DNA of 64,000 bases from Bacteroides sp. (GTDB lineage: Bacteria; Bacteroidota; Bacteroidia; Bacteroidales; Muribaculaceae), in assembly GCA_014802445.1 (NCBI GenBank), contig JAAVCF010000008.1, positions 1 to 64,000 of the forward strand, given 5' to 3'. This document shows, in pieces, positions 45,139-53,651 of this stretch. Under the pieces are notes generated by a model. That model saw nothing but the letters and a program-made list of their open reading frames with translations, had not been told where the DNA came from and ran no database searches. The position numbers and the translations under genes were made by a program. Every line of letters begins with the position of its first letter. The stretch's first letter is position 1.

Positions 45139-46098
45139 ATGACTATACCTCAGATTATCTCCGAATCAGGCCGCCCCGGCTTCTCTATCGAGGTGCTGCC
45201 GCCGCTCAAGGGCCGCAACATCTCGCGCCTCTATGCGTCGATTGACCGCATGCGTGAGTTCGGACCACGCTATGTCAATATCACCACCCATCGTAGCGAG
45301 ATTGTCTACACTTCCACTGACGATGGGCTCTACCGCCGCGAGAGTGTGCGCTCTCGTCCCGGCACTGTTGCCGTGGCTGCAGCCGTTCAGCAGCGCTACG
45401 GCATCCCTGCCGTGCCCCACATCATCTGCAGCGGCTATTCCCGCAAAGAGACGGAGTATGCGCTGATTGACCTCAGCTTTCTCGACATCACCAACATCCT
45501 CCTGCTGCGCGGTGACAAGGCCAAGCATGAGAGCTCGTTCAATCCTGACCCTGACGGCCACAGCCATGCGCTGGAACTGGAGGCGCAGATTAACGAGTTC
45601 AATGCGGGCCTGTTCATTGACGGCACGAAGATGGAAACCGAGGGCCGTGTACCTTTCAGCTTCGGCGTGGCGGGCTATCCTGAGAAGCATGAGGAGGCGC
45701 CCAATGTTGATTTTGACATTGAGATGCTCCGCCGCAAGATTGAGGCCGGAGCTGACTATGTGGTCACGCAGATGTTCTTTGACAATGCGCGCTATTTTGA
45801 CTTTGTGGCTCGCTGCCGCGCCGCCGGAATCAACGTGCCTATCATCCCGGGCATAAAGCCCATCACGCGTGAGAAGCAGATGACGCTGCTCCCCAAGGTG
45901 TTCCACGTTGACCTGCCTACGGAGCTCTCCACTGCCATCCTTGACTGCAAGGGCGATAAGGATGCCGTCACCGCCGTCGGTGTTGACTGGTGCACCCGTC
46001 AGGTCAAGGAGCTCTATGATGCCGGTGTGCCTTCTGTCCATTTCTATACTGTCAATGCCGTTGACAGTGTCTATAATGTCCTAAAACGTCTTTTCTGA
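45139..46098 (+). CDS. metF: Methylenetetrahydrofolate reductase
   Basis: Reduces 5,10-methylene-THF to 5-methyl-THF for methionine synthesis, using FAD. The 319-residue TIM barrel shows FSIEVLPPLKG (catalytic Glu), the RGD segment (LLLRGDKAKHES) and ADYVVTQMFFDN, QKQ-type PGIKPITREKQ. At 319 residues it is slightly longer than the E. coli enzyme. Its stop overlaps the holB start by one base (TGATG). Confidence 0.95.
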   Translation: MTIPQIISESGRPGFSIEVLPPLKGRNISRLYASIDRMREFGPRYVNITTHRSEIVYTSTDDGLYRRESVRSRPGTVAVAAAVQQRYGIPAVPHIICSGYSRKETEYALIDLSFLDITNILLLRGDKAKHESSFNPDPDGHSHALELEAQINEFNAGLFIDGTKMETEGRVPFSFGVAGYPEKHEEAPNVDFDIEMLRRKIEAGADYVVTQMFFDNARYFDFVARCRAAGINVPIIPGIKPITREKQMTLLPKVFHVDLPTELSTAILDCKGDKDAVTAVGVDWCTRQVKELYDAGVPSVHFYTVNAVDSVYNVLKRLF

Positions 46099-47222
46099 TG
46101 AAATTCTCCGACATTCCCGGTCATGACCATGTGAAAAACCGTCTCAAGCAGATGGTGGCGGATAATCGTGTGCCTCACGCTCTGATGCTCCACGGCGTCC
46201 CGGGAATCGGAAAGCTGGCGTTGGCGCGTGCGCTGGCTCAGCGCATCCATTGTGCCAATCCGGGTCCTGACGGCGATTCGTGCGGAGTGTGCCCTTCCTG
46301 CCTCCAGCATAAGAGCCTCAACCACATTGACACTGTCTATTCTTATCCCGTGCCGAAGCGCGACGGCGGCAAGGACACTGTGTCGTCAGACTATGCCGAT
46401 GATTGGCGAAAGTATCTAACGGCCAACATGTTTATGGATTTCGCGGCTTGGCATGCATCGCTTGGCAAGAAGATGTCACAGCCACAGATTCCCCGCGCCG
46501 AGTCGCGCGAACTGCTGCGCCGGGTGTCCACCACAGCGCATGTCTCTGACCGCAAGATTGTGATTATGTGGCTCCCCGAACGTATGAATGAGCAGGCGGC
46601 CAACGGTTTGCTGAAGCTCATTGAGGAACCGTTTGCTGACACTTCCTTCATCTTCGTCAGCGATAATCCCGCCGCAATCATCCAGACCATACGCTCGCGC
46701 TGTCAGATGCTTGAGGTGCCGCGCTTGTCGGATGATGTCATTGCGGGTTATATGACTGCTACGAAAGGGCTCGACCCTGCTGACGCCATGGCGCTGGCGC
46801 ATATTGCCGAGGGCAGCATGGCCGAGGCGCTGAGGCAGCTGGCCAACGATGGTGACAATGCGGTTTATCTTGACCTCTTTATCCGCCTGATGCGTCTGGC
46901 TTACATGCGCGACGTCAGCGGTCTGCGTGCGTGGGCTAATGAGCTGACGGCTCTGGGCCGCGAGCAGGAAACGAAGTTTCATGCCTATTGTCAGCGCATG
47001 ATTCGCGAGAATTTCATCCTCAATTTCGGCAACAGGAGTCTGAGCTATCTCAATCGTGCCGAGGAGGTGTTCAGCTCGCGCTTTTCGCGCTTCATCACGG
47101 AGCGCAATGCCGAGCGCCTGGCCGCTGCTTTCAATGATGCCATGATTGACATCGAGGGCAATGGTAACGGCAAGATTGTCAATTTTGATTTGGCTATCCG
47201 CGTAATCCTTCTTCTGAAATGA
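46098..47222 (+). CDS. holB: DNA polymerase III subunit delta'
   Basis: Clamp-loader subunit of the replicase. The 374-residue AAA+ protein has a P-loop-like GVPGIGKL (33-40) in which the usual Thr/Ser after Lys is Leu, so ATP binding is doubtful, as for the non-ATPase E. coli delta'. A zinc module follows with Cys52, Cys62, Cys65 and Cys68. Sensor region: LLKLIEEPFADTSFIFVSDN and TIRSRCQ. It is joined to metF by TGATG and to the next gene by ATGA. Confidence 0.9.
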   Translation: MKFSDIPGHDHVKNRLKQMVADNRVPHALMLHGVPGIGKLALARALAQRIHCANPGPDGDSCGVCPSCLQHKSLNHIDTVYSYPVPKRDGGKDTVSSDYADDWRKYLTANMFMDFAAWHASLGKKMSQPQIPRAESRELLRRVSTTAHVSDRKIVIMWLPERMNEQAANGLLKLIEEPFADTSFIFVSDNPAAIIQTIRSRCQMLEVPRLSDDVIAGYMTATKGLDPADAMALAHIAEGSMAEALRQLANDGDNAVYLDLFIRLMRLAYMRDVSGLRAWANELTALGREQETKFHAYCQRMIRENFILNFGNRSLSYLNRAEEVFSSRFSRFITERNAERLAAAFNDAMIDIEGNGNGKIVNFDLAIRVILLLK

Positions 47223-50176
47223 AACCGTTTCTGCGCCTTTTAGCCGAGGCTTACCACAGGAACTTCCCTGATGGGCTGAGCGATTTGTGCTTCGTGTTTC
47301 CCACGCGGCGCGCCGCGCACTTTTTTCTTGAGTACCTGAGCCATCTGGAGCCGGCGCGCAAGTTTGCAATCTTGCCGCGCGCGCTCACCATGAGCGAGTT
47401 TTGCAGCTCGTTCACTGACCGTGTGCAGCCCTCGCGCTTCGATGAGCTTTGCATCCTTTATAATGTCTATCACACTCTCTCCGAGGAGATTCCTGACTTT
47501 GACCGCTTCCGCTTCTGGGGCGAGATGATTCTGGATGACTTTAACCATGTGGACTCTTCGCTGGCTGATGCAGAGATGCTGTTCAGAAATGTCAGCGAGT
47601 TCCGCGAAATTCGCACGGACTATCTCACGGATGAGCAGCGCGAGATTATCGAGCGCTATTGGCCTGAGTCGCTCCCTCCCAAGGATAGCAACGCGGGCTT
47701 CTGGCTTCATCGCGAACATGGCGCTTACAATGGCCCGAAATCGGCCGTTGTGGGCAAGTTCATGAAGCTCTGGCAGGTGCTCGGTGCCCTTTATGAGGGT
47801 TTCAACGAGGAGATGAAGCGCAATGGCCTTATCTCCTCGGGGCAGACTGTCAGAGGCGTGGCTGAGAGGCTGGGGCAGATGTCAGCGGCTGATTTTGAGT
47901 CGCCGCTCTATGTGTTCGCGGGCTTCGGACTCCTCTCCAATGCCGAGCTTAAGATTTTCAAGCGCATGCAGCGGTTGGGGATTGCTCATTTTTATTGGGA
48001 CCTCCCGGGCTCGCTTGTCTCCATGCCTGAGAATCGTGCGGTGAGGTTCATCCGCCGTTATCAGGATGATTTCCCGCCGGCAATTGACCTGAATGATTTC
48101 GACGTTGACACTCAGCTGACCCCCAAGGTCACCATCGTGGGGGTTCCTTCAGCAACGGGTCAGGCCGCGCTTGCGGGCCACACTCTGCGTCAGTGGCAGG
48201 GCGCGGGATTGATAGGGAAGGGCCCTGCTGCGGTCAACACGGCCGTGGTCCTGGCTGATGAGTCGCTGTTTACTCCGCTGGTTCACCGCCTGCCAGACAG
48301 CATCACCAACATCAACGTTACTCTCGGCTTGCCGGTGCGGCAGACTCCTGTGGCGGCGCTTATGCGCTCCATTGTTTCGCTGCAGCTGCGCTCTCGCTTC
48401 GTCAGAGATGACTATCGGTTCTTCTATGAGGATGTGATGCGCCTGCTCCACACCCCTTCGGTGAGAAGCATTGCCCCGGAGTGTTGCGACAATGCCGTGC
48501 GCCACATGAACGCCAACCGCGTCTACACTCTCACCTCAGCCGAGGCCAAGGAGCTCCTTCCGCCGCTCGCTCCGCTGTACACCGCTGTCAAGGCCGTTGA
48601 CAATTTCAGCGAAGTGTTTGACTACATCGAGGGGATTGTCAGCTTCCTCACCGAGCATCTTGACAGGGAGGACAATACGTCGCGCCGACTCGACATGCAG
48701 TTCCTCCGCGGCTATCTCCAGACGGTCAAGTCACTGCGCACCACCATCGCGACGCGTGGCATCAGCGTGGCCAACACCACAGCTCTGCAGCTCGTGGAAA
48801 GGGTGGTGGGAAGCGCTTCCATCCGCTTTGAGGGGCGACCTATCGAGGGCCTGCAGATAACCGGAATGTCAGACGTGAGAGGGCTCGACTTCAGCAACAT
48901 AATCCTCACGTCAATGAACGAGAAGGTCTATCCCAAGCGTTCGGCTCTGCGTTCGTTCATCCCGGAGAACATCCGCCGCGGCTATGGTCTGCCTACGTCG
49001 GATTACGTTGAGGCTGCCTGCTCTTACAATTTCTTCCGCCTGGTGGCGCGGGCTTACAACGTAGCCGTGTTCTATGACTCACGTAGCTCGGGCGTGGGTG
49101 CCAACGAGATGTCTCGCTATGTGTCGCAGCTTCTCTATCTGGGCACAATCCCCGGCGTGCGTCATCTCTCGGCGTCTTACACAACCGACACGTTTAAGCC
49201 TGTATCCATCGAAGTTGACAAGCACAATCCCGAGGTGGTGGAGCGTCTTAGCCGGTTCTGCTCCGAGGGTGAGGATTGCCGCTATCTGTCGGCTTCGGCC
49301 CTCAACACCTACATTAACTGCCCTCTGAGCTTCTACCTCTCCTATGTGGCTGATTTGAGGGTGGAGGAGGATGTGGTTGACTTCGTGGACTCAAGCACCT
49401 ACGGCAAGATTGTCCACCAGGTGACGGAGGACATCTACAATGAGCTGCGCGGCTCGCGCCCCAAGGTTCTCGTAACCGCTGAGGTGCTGAAGCGCATTGC
49501 TGATAATCAAGCTTATCTTGACCGCCTGATAACTATGGCGGTCAACTACCACCATAACCGCACGGACCGCCACGACACCACGCCGCTGATTGGTGAGACG
49601 CGTGTGCTTGCCGAACTCATTCGCCATTCCGTCCGCGAGATGCTGCGTCGCGAGATGGAGATGGCGCCATTCTCATTCGTGGCGGCCGAGTTCAAGCGGC
49701 GTGGCCGCTACGCAGTGTCGCCTTCGCTGACTGTCAACACTGTCATGGTCATTGACCGCATTGATGAGTTGGCTCCGGGTCATCTTCGCTTCATTGACTA
49801 TAAGACGGGCAATGATGATCTGACGTTCTCCTCGGTGGATGACCTGTTTGACGACCCGTCGGCAAGCAAGGAGCGCAGCAAGGCTGTGCTGCAGCTGATG
49901 CTGTACTCTCACCTCTATCGTGCTCAGCAGGGCTTCCAGGGCAAGATTCAGCCGTATATCTACCGGTTCAAGAGCATCTTTACCGAGGGGCTCCCTCCGA
50001 TTGTCTACAACAAGACGGTGTTTGACGATGACTCGGTGATTAACAGCGAGTTTGTTGACCGTCTTCACGAGGTAATCGAGGAGATTTTCAATCCTGATGT
50101 GCCGTTCCGCCAGACCGACAAACTGAAGAAGTGCACCTACTGTAACTTCCGTCAACTCTGTAACCGCGAAGGATAA
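47219..50176 (+). CDS. AddB-like PD-(D/E)XK nuclease
   Basis: A 985-residue protein of the AddB/RexB type. The N-terminus (LCFVFPTRRAAHFFLEYL) is the inactive helicase-like domain without a Walker A motif. The C-terminal RecB-type nuclease has Asp860-Tyr861-Lys862 in FIDYKTG and a four-Cys iron-sulfur staple formed by Cys701 (NCPLSFYL) with Cys972, Cys975 and Cys981. In characterised AddAB complexes it cuts one strand during double-strand-break repair, with AddA as helicase. No AddA gene is in the window. ATGA overlap with holB, and a TAATG junction with hemW. Confidence 0.88.
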   Translation: MKPFLRLLAEAYHRNFPDGLSDLCFVFPTRRAAHFFLEYLSHLEPARKFAILPRALTMSEFCSSFTDRVQPSRFDELCILYNVYHTLSEEIPDFDRFRFWGEMILDDFNHVDSSLADAEMLFRNVSEFREIRTDYLTDEQREIIERYWPESLPPKDSNAGFWLHREHGAYNGPKSAVVGKFMKLWQVLGALYEGFNEEMKRNGLISSGQTVRGVAERLGQMSAADFESPLYVFAGFGLLSNAELKIFKRMQRLGIAHFYWDLPGSLVSMPENRAVRFIRRYQDDFPPAIDLNDFDVDTQLTPKVTIVGVPSATGQAALAGHTLRQWQGAGLIGKGPAAVNTAVVLADESLFTPLVHRLPDSITNINVTLGLPVRQTPVAALMRSIVSLQLRSRFVRDDYRFFYEDVMRLLHTPSVRSIAPECCDNAVRHMNANRVYTLTSAEAKELLPPLAPLYTAVKAVDNFSEVFDYIEGIVSFLTEHLDREDNTSRRLDMQFLRGYLQTVKSLRTTIATRGISVANTTALQLVERVVGSASIRFEGRPIEGLQITGMSDVRGLDFSNIILTSMNEKVYPKRSALRSFIPENIRRGYGLPTSDYVEAACSYNFFRLVARAYNVAVFYDSRSSGVGANEMSRYVSQLLYLGTIPGVRHLSASYTTDTFKPVSIEVDKHNPEVVERLSRFCSEGEDCRYLSASALNTYINCPLSFYLSYVADLRVEEDVVDFVDSSTYGKIVHQVTEDIYNELRGSRPKVLVTAEVLKRIADNQAYLDRLITMAVNYHHNRTDRHDTTPLIGETRVLAELIRHSVREMLRREMEMAPFSFVAAEFKRRGRYAVSPSLTVNTVMVIDRIDELAPGHLRFIDYKTGNDDLTFSSVDDLFDDPSASKERSKAVLQLMLYSHLYRAQQGFQGKIQPYIYRFKSIFTEGLPPIVYNKTVFDDDSVINSEFVDRLHEVIEEIFNPDVPFRQTDKLKKCTYCNFRQLCNREG

Positions 50177-51270
50177 TGGCCGGAGTGTATGTCCACATAC
50201 CGTTCTGCAAGTCAAAGTGTGGCTACTGTGACTTCCATTCCATCCCGCGGCTGCAGCTTGCCGGGGATTATGTGGATGCGTTGCTCTGTGAGCTCAGGGC
50301 GCGGGTGGACCGTCCTGTGTCGACGGTCTATATAGGCGGGGGTACACCTTCGGCTTTGCCTCTCTCAGAGCTGTCTCGCCTTTTGAGCGAGCTTCCTTCG
50401 GAGGGGGTGGAGGAGTTTACCATCGAGGTCAACCCTGATGATGTGACGCGTGAGTTTGCTGACTTCCTGGCTCAGTCGCCTGTCAACAGGGTGAGCATGG
50501 GTGTGCAATCGCTCGTTGATGCTGAGCTGAAAGCGGCGGGGCGCCGCCATGATGCGGCAGGTGCCGTTGAGGCGTGTCGCCGTTTGCGTGAGGCCGGCAT
50601 CGCCAACATCTCGCTTGACCTCATCTACGGACTCCCGCTGCAGACGTTGGAGTCGTGGCGCTATTCGCTCTCTCAGCTCATTGCGCTGGGTCCTCAGCAC
50701 GTTTCGGCCTACATGCTCTCCATTGAGGAGGGCACGCGCTTCTTCGCTATGAGGCAGGCCGGTAAGCTCACAGAGGCGTCGGAGGACACTCTGACGCTCA
50801 TGTATGCCGAGATGTGCTATATGCTCGCCGAGGCGGGTTATGAGCACAATGAAATCTCCAACTTCAGCCAGCCGGGCTATCGTGCCCGCCATAATTCCTC
50901 CTACTGGAGCGGAGCCGACTACATAGGGCTCGGCACTGGGGCCCACAGCTTTGTTGACGGTGTGCGCGGCAGCAACCCTCCGGATGTGGCGCGCTATATC
51001 CGGCAGCATGGCGCTGATTTCTTCGAGAGGGAGGAGGAGACAGACGACAATCGCTTCAACACCATGGTCATCACGCGGCTCCGCACCTCTGACGGCCTTG
51101 ACCTCGGCGAGATGGAGACTCAGTTTGGCCCCGGCAGCGTCAGGCGGTTACTGGCCGATGCTGACCCTTACCTCAGCTCAGGGAGGATGACACGTGAGGG
51201 GAGCGCGCTGAAAATAAAAGAGGATGCGTGGCTCGTAAGCGACAGCATCCTCGTAGACCTTATACGTTGA
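50176..51270 (+). CDS. hemW: Radical SAM heme chaperone HemW
   Basis: A 364-residue radical SAM protein with the cluster motif CKSKCGYC near the N-terminus, YIGGGTPSAL, NPDD, and the GLPLQTLESW and GTGAHSF stretches of the HemN/HemW family. HemW relatives lack coproporphyrinogen oxidase activity and deliver heme; I call HemW from the short N-terminus with HIPFCKSKCGYCDFHS. It is last in the glnS-hemW transcript; the DUF695 gene begins 3 nt beyond, on the other strand. Confidence 0.9.
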   Translation: MAGVYVHIPFCKSKCGYCDFHSIPRLQLAGDYVDALLCELRARVDRPVSTVYIGGGTPSALPLSELSRLLSELPSEGVEEFTIEVNPDDVTREFADFLAQSPVNRVSMGVQSLVDAELKAAGRRHDAAGAVEACRRLREAGIANISLDLIYGLPLQTLESWRYSLSQLIALGPQHVSAYMLSIEEGTRFFAMRQAGKLTEASEDTLTLMYAEMCYMLAEAGYEHNEISNFSQPGYRARHNSSYWSGADYIGLGTGAHSFVDGVRGSNPPDVARYIRQHGADFFEREEETDDNRFNTMVITRLRTSDGLDLGEMETQFGPGSVRRLLADADPYLSSGRMTREGSALKIKEDAWLVSDSILVDLIR

Positions 51271-51271
51271 T

Positions 51272-51289
51272 AATCAGTCGAGACTGATT
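51272..51289. terminator. Short hairpin shared by hemW and the DUF695 gene
   Basis: An 8-bp inverted repeat (51272-51279 with 51282-51289) overlapping the DUF695 stop codon (51276-51274). No long T-run is visible, so termination strength is doubtful. Confidence 0.4.
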
Positions 51290-51714
51290 TCTGCTTCCGC
51301 CATTTCGTCATATTGTCCCCAGTCGGGGTCATTCTCGCAGTAGACGGTGATTGGAAGCAGAGGGAATGGCTCCAGAGCCTGATTGAGCTTCTTTCCGAAG
51401 ATGTTCGTGCTGGCGGTGTAGAACACCCAGGTGCGCTCACCATCGCCGGTGAAGATGCCCGTCATCACAGCCACAGGGTCCTTGTCAAACACCTCCAGCA
51501 GAGCGTCCTGAACATTCTCCATGAGCTCTGAGGTGGGCTTGTCAGGCATGCCGTCGGCAGCGCCTTCATAGGGCCATGTCACCTCCACACGGATGTTCAT
51601 ACGCGGATTGTCGCGGAATTTGGCAATGTCGCGACGTCCTGTCACGAGCACTGTGCCACCTTTGTCGCCCAGCGTCGGAGCTGTCCACCATTCACCTTTT
51701 TGAGTCTCTTTCAT
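51274..51714 (-). CDS. DUF695 domain protein
   Basis: A 146-residue cytosolic protein fitting DUF695: WWTAPTLGDKGGTVLVTGRRDI, VEVTWPYEG, MENVQDALLEVF, TGIFTGDGERTWVFYTAS and PDWGQYDEMAE. No catalytic role is known for the family. The ATG (51714) is 4 nt from a consensus promoter box, so the mRNA is probably leaderless. It is divergent from the following gene. Confidence 0.85.
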   Translation of the reverse strand: MKETQKGEWWTAPTLGDKGGTVLVTGRRDIAKFRDNPRMNIRVEVTWPYEGAADGMPDKPTSELMENVQDALLEVFDKDPVAVMTGIFTGDGERTWVFYTASTNIFGKKLNQALEPFPLLPITVYCENDPDWGQYDEMAEAEISLD

Positions 51715-51718
51715 GATG

Positions 51719-51726
51719 CAAATATA
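51719..51726 (-). promoter_or_regulatory. Promoter -7 box of the DUF695 gene
   Basis: TATATTTG on the minus strand ends 4 nt before the ATG. Confidence 0.6.
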
Positions 51727-51781
51727 GCGATTGTTTTAGAATTTTTACCTAACAATCTCGTCGTGGATAGTGTTTTTATGT

Positions 51782-51789
51782 TAACTTTG
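51782..51789 (+). promoter_or_regulatory. Promoter -7 box of the GHL10-like gene
   Basis: TAACTTTG ends 8 nt before the ATG at 51798. It is back to back with the DUF695 promoter, 55 nt away. Confidence 0.6.
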
Positions 51790-51797
51790 CAAGATAA

Positions 51798-53123
51798 ATG
51801 AAGGCTTTTGTCACATCTCTACTCCTTGCTTCCGCTATTGCGGCCGGAGCTGCCTCTCAGCGAGAGGTGCGCGCCGCCTGGCTTGCTCCTGCAATAGAGC
51901 CGGCTGTGTCATTGAGCGCCGTTGACCGCCTGTCGGCTGCCGGGTTTAACACCCTCATGATTCGTGTGCAGACTCCCGCCGGTGTGGCTTGGAACTCAGC
52001 GTTTGCGCCTATGAATGTCACAGCCTCCATGACGCGCGAGGATGTCCTTGCCGAGATGCTGGAGCGCGCTGATGCCGCCCGTATGGAGGCGTGGGCAGTT
52101 GTAATGCCTGATGATGCTACAGACGATGCTGACCTCGCAGCGCTCTATCGTGAGATGCTGCTGAGCTACCCCTTCCGTGGGGTGGTGATTGACGCTTCAC
52201 GCCTGAGCAATCTCCCGGCCGACACGCGCCGCGAGATTGTTGACCGCCTAACGCTGGAGCTCACCAACGAGTTTCCCACCCTGCTGACAGCGGTGGCCGA
52301 GACTCCTGACAGAGCCGGCAAGGTTGCCTCCGAAGCAAGCGCTATGATTGCCGACGGCATTATAGACTATTTTGTAGTAAAAACTCCCGAGCGCTTCCCA
52401 ATGTCGCTCTTGACCGAGCAGTGGGATGACCGTTCCGGGGTCATTATAACCTTCCCTGATGCGGAGGAGGCTTTAGAGGCCCGCTTCCGCCGTACCCCCT
52501 GGGGCATTGCTTTCAACGCTCCTGACGAGACTGCCGCGCGCACCATCTCCGCAGGGCTCTTTGCCGACTATGCTCACCTGCCTCAGCTGCAGTCACGCCC
52601 CACCGAGCCGGAGCCCCCTGCCGGCGCAGAGCAGCTCTTCACAGGCTCTGACTACGTGGTGAGCTGGCGCGCCCCTGAATGGATTGACGAGGACGCCCCT
52701 GTGAGCTATTACACCGTCTACGATGACAAGGGGACACCGGTGATAGCCAAGACCACCGCCACCGAGGTGATCGTGCCCTCCGACAATCTCTATCGCCGCT
52801 TCTCCGTCTCGGCATGGGACACCAATCACGGCGAGAGCATGCCGGCGCCTGCGCGTGCTGTGGCCGCCTCCGTGGCCGATGAGCTGCTACCCTCCGGCAG
52901 TGACGTGGAAGTGAGCTGCAACAACGCTGTGCTCAGCCTGAAATCGCGAAACACACTCGGCACAGTGGACATCTACAACCTTGAGGGCATGGTGGTGAAG
53001 TCACGCCGCATCAACCGCCCCGCGGGCACTATCAACTGCAGCAACCTCCCTGCCGGAGTCTACGTGGTTGCCGTGCGTGACCCCGAAGGAACCGTGTGTT
53101 CAAAAAAATTCTTGCTGAAATGA
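51798..53123 (+). CDS. Secreted GHL10-like protein with type IX-like C-terminal domain
   Basis: A 441-residue protein with a signal peptide (cleavage near AAGAAS). The N-terminal half (REVRAAWLAPA, FNTLMIRVQTPAGVAWNSAF) matches the start of glycoside-hydrolase-like 10 (GHL10) domains, but the barrel seems short (about 230 residues), and I do not see a full set of acidic active-site residues. A fibronectin-like domain (about 290-355) follows. The C-terminus (LGTVDIYNLEGMVV, LPAGVYVVAV, KKFLLK) is a type A sorting-domain pattern. Surface attachment is likely; the enzyme activity is uncertain. Confidence 0.75.
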   Translation: MKAFVTSLLLASAIAAGAASQREVRAAWLAPAIEPAVSLSAVDRLSAAGFNTLMIRVQTPAGVAWNSAFAPMNVTASMTREDVLAEMLERADAARMEAWAVVMPDDATDDADLAALYREMLLSYPFRGVVIDASRLSNLPADTRREIVDRLTLELTNEFPTLLTAVAETPDRAGKVASEASAMIADGIIDYFVVKTPERFPMSLLTEQWDDRSGVIITFPDAEEALEARFRRTPWGIAFNAPDETAARTISAGLFADYAHLPQLQSRPTEPEPPAGAEQLFTGSDYVVSWRAPEWIDEDAPVSYYTVYDDKGTPVIAKTTATEVIVPSDNLYRRFSVSAWDTNHGESMPAPARAVAASVADELLPSGSDVEVSCNNAVLSLKSRNTLGTVDIYNLEGMVVKSRRINRPAGTINCSNLPAGVYVVAVRDPEGTVCSKKFLLK

Positions 53124-53142
53124 ATAAATTTCAGTAACTTTG
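53112..53142 (+). promoter_or_regulatory. Promoter of the DUF3127 gene
   Basis: TTG (53112-53114), a 20-nt spacer and TAACTTTG (53135-53142). The upstream element is inside the end of the preceding gene. Leader about 22 nt. Confidence 0.7.
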
Positions 53143-53167
53143 TGATAGAAAACAATCACTTTACATT

Positions 53168-53569
53168 ATGGAAATTACAGGTAAAATCATCCAGGTGATG
53201 GATGAAGTGGGGGGCACCTCACGCGCCGGCAACGCATGGCGCAAGCGCGAATACGTTCTCGAAACTCAGGAGACTTATCCCAAGAAGGTTTGTTTCAACT
53301 TCTTCGGTGACCGTATCGATCAGTACCCCATGCAGGTGGGTGACCTCATGACAGTGTCATTTGACCTCGAAAGCCGCGAATTTAACGGACGCTGGTACAC
53401 CGACGTTCGCGCCTGGAAGGCTGAGAAAGCCGGTCAGAATCCTGCCGATGTTCCCGCAGCCGCCGATCCCTTCGGTGCCGCACCCTCAGCCATGCCCGCC
53501 GGATATGCCAACGCCACTCCCGCCGACATCTCGGCACCCGCTCCCGGCGAAAGCGATCTGCCTTTCTGA
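53168..53569 (+). CDS. DUF3127 protein, OB-fold-like
   Basis: A 133-residue protein: EITGKIIQVMDEVGGTS, KREYVLETQETYPKKVCF, VGDLMTVSFDLES, FNGRWYTDVRAWK, then a Pro/Ala-rich tail ending DLPF. The alternating strands and the tail with an acidic-Pro-Phe end look like a small single-stranded-DNA-binding protein, whose C-terminal tip binds partner proteins. This is inference; DUF3127 has no proven function known to me. It is monocistronic, with a strong promoter and terminator and biased codons, so it is probably abundant. Confidence 0.85.
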   Translation: MEITGKIIQVMDEVGGTSRAGNAWRKREYVLETQETYPKKVCFNFFGDRIDQYPMQVGDLMTVSFDLESREFNGRWYTDVRAWKAEKAGQNPADVPAAADPFGAAPSAMPAGYANATPADISAPAPGESDLPF

Positions 53570-53595
53570 TTCCCTCCCGAATCGACACGACACAA

Positions 53596-53625
53596 CGAGG
53601 GGCGCTCCTATCGGGGCGCCCCTCG
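53596..53625. terminator. Bidirectional terminator between the DUF3127 gene and lpxA
   Basis: A 10-bp GC-rich stem (53596-53605 with 53616-53625) with a 10-nt loop between convergent genes. Confidence 0.75.
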
Positions 53626-53651
53626 CTATTGTTATGGACATGCCGGGGATG

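Noticed and set aside
45166-46041. 291-codon minus-strand frame opposite metF
   Set aside because: Shadow of metF, with no start context or domain.
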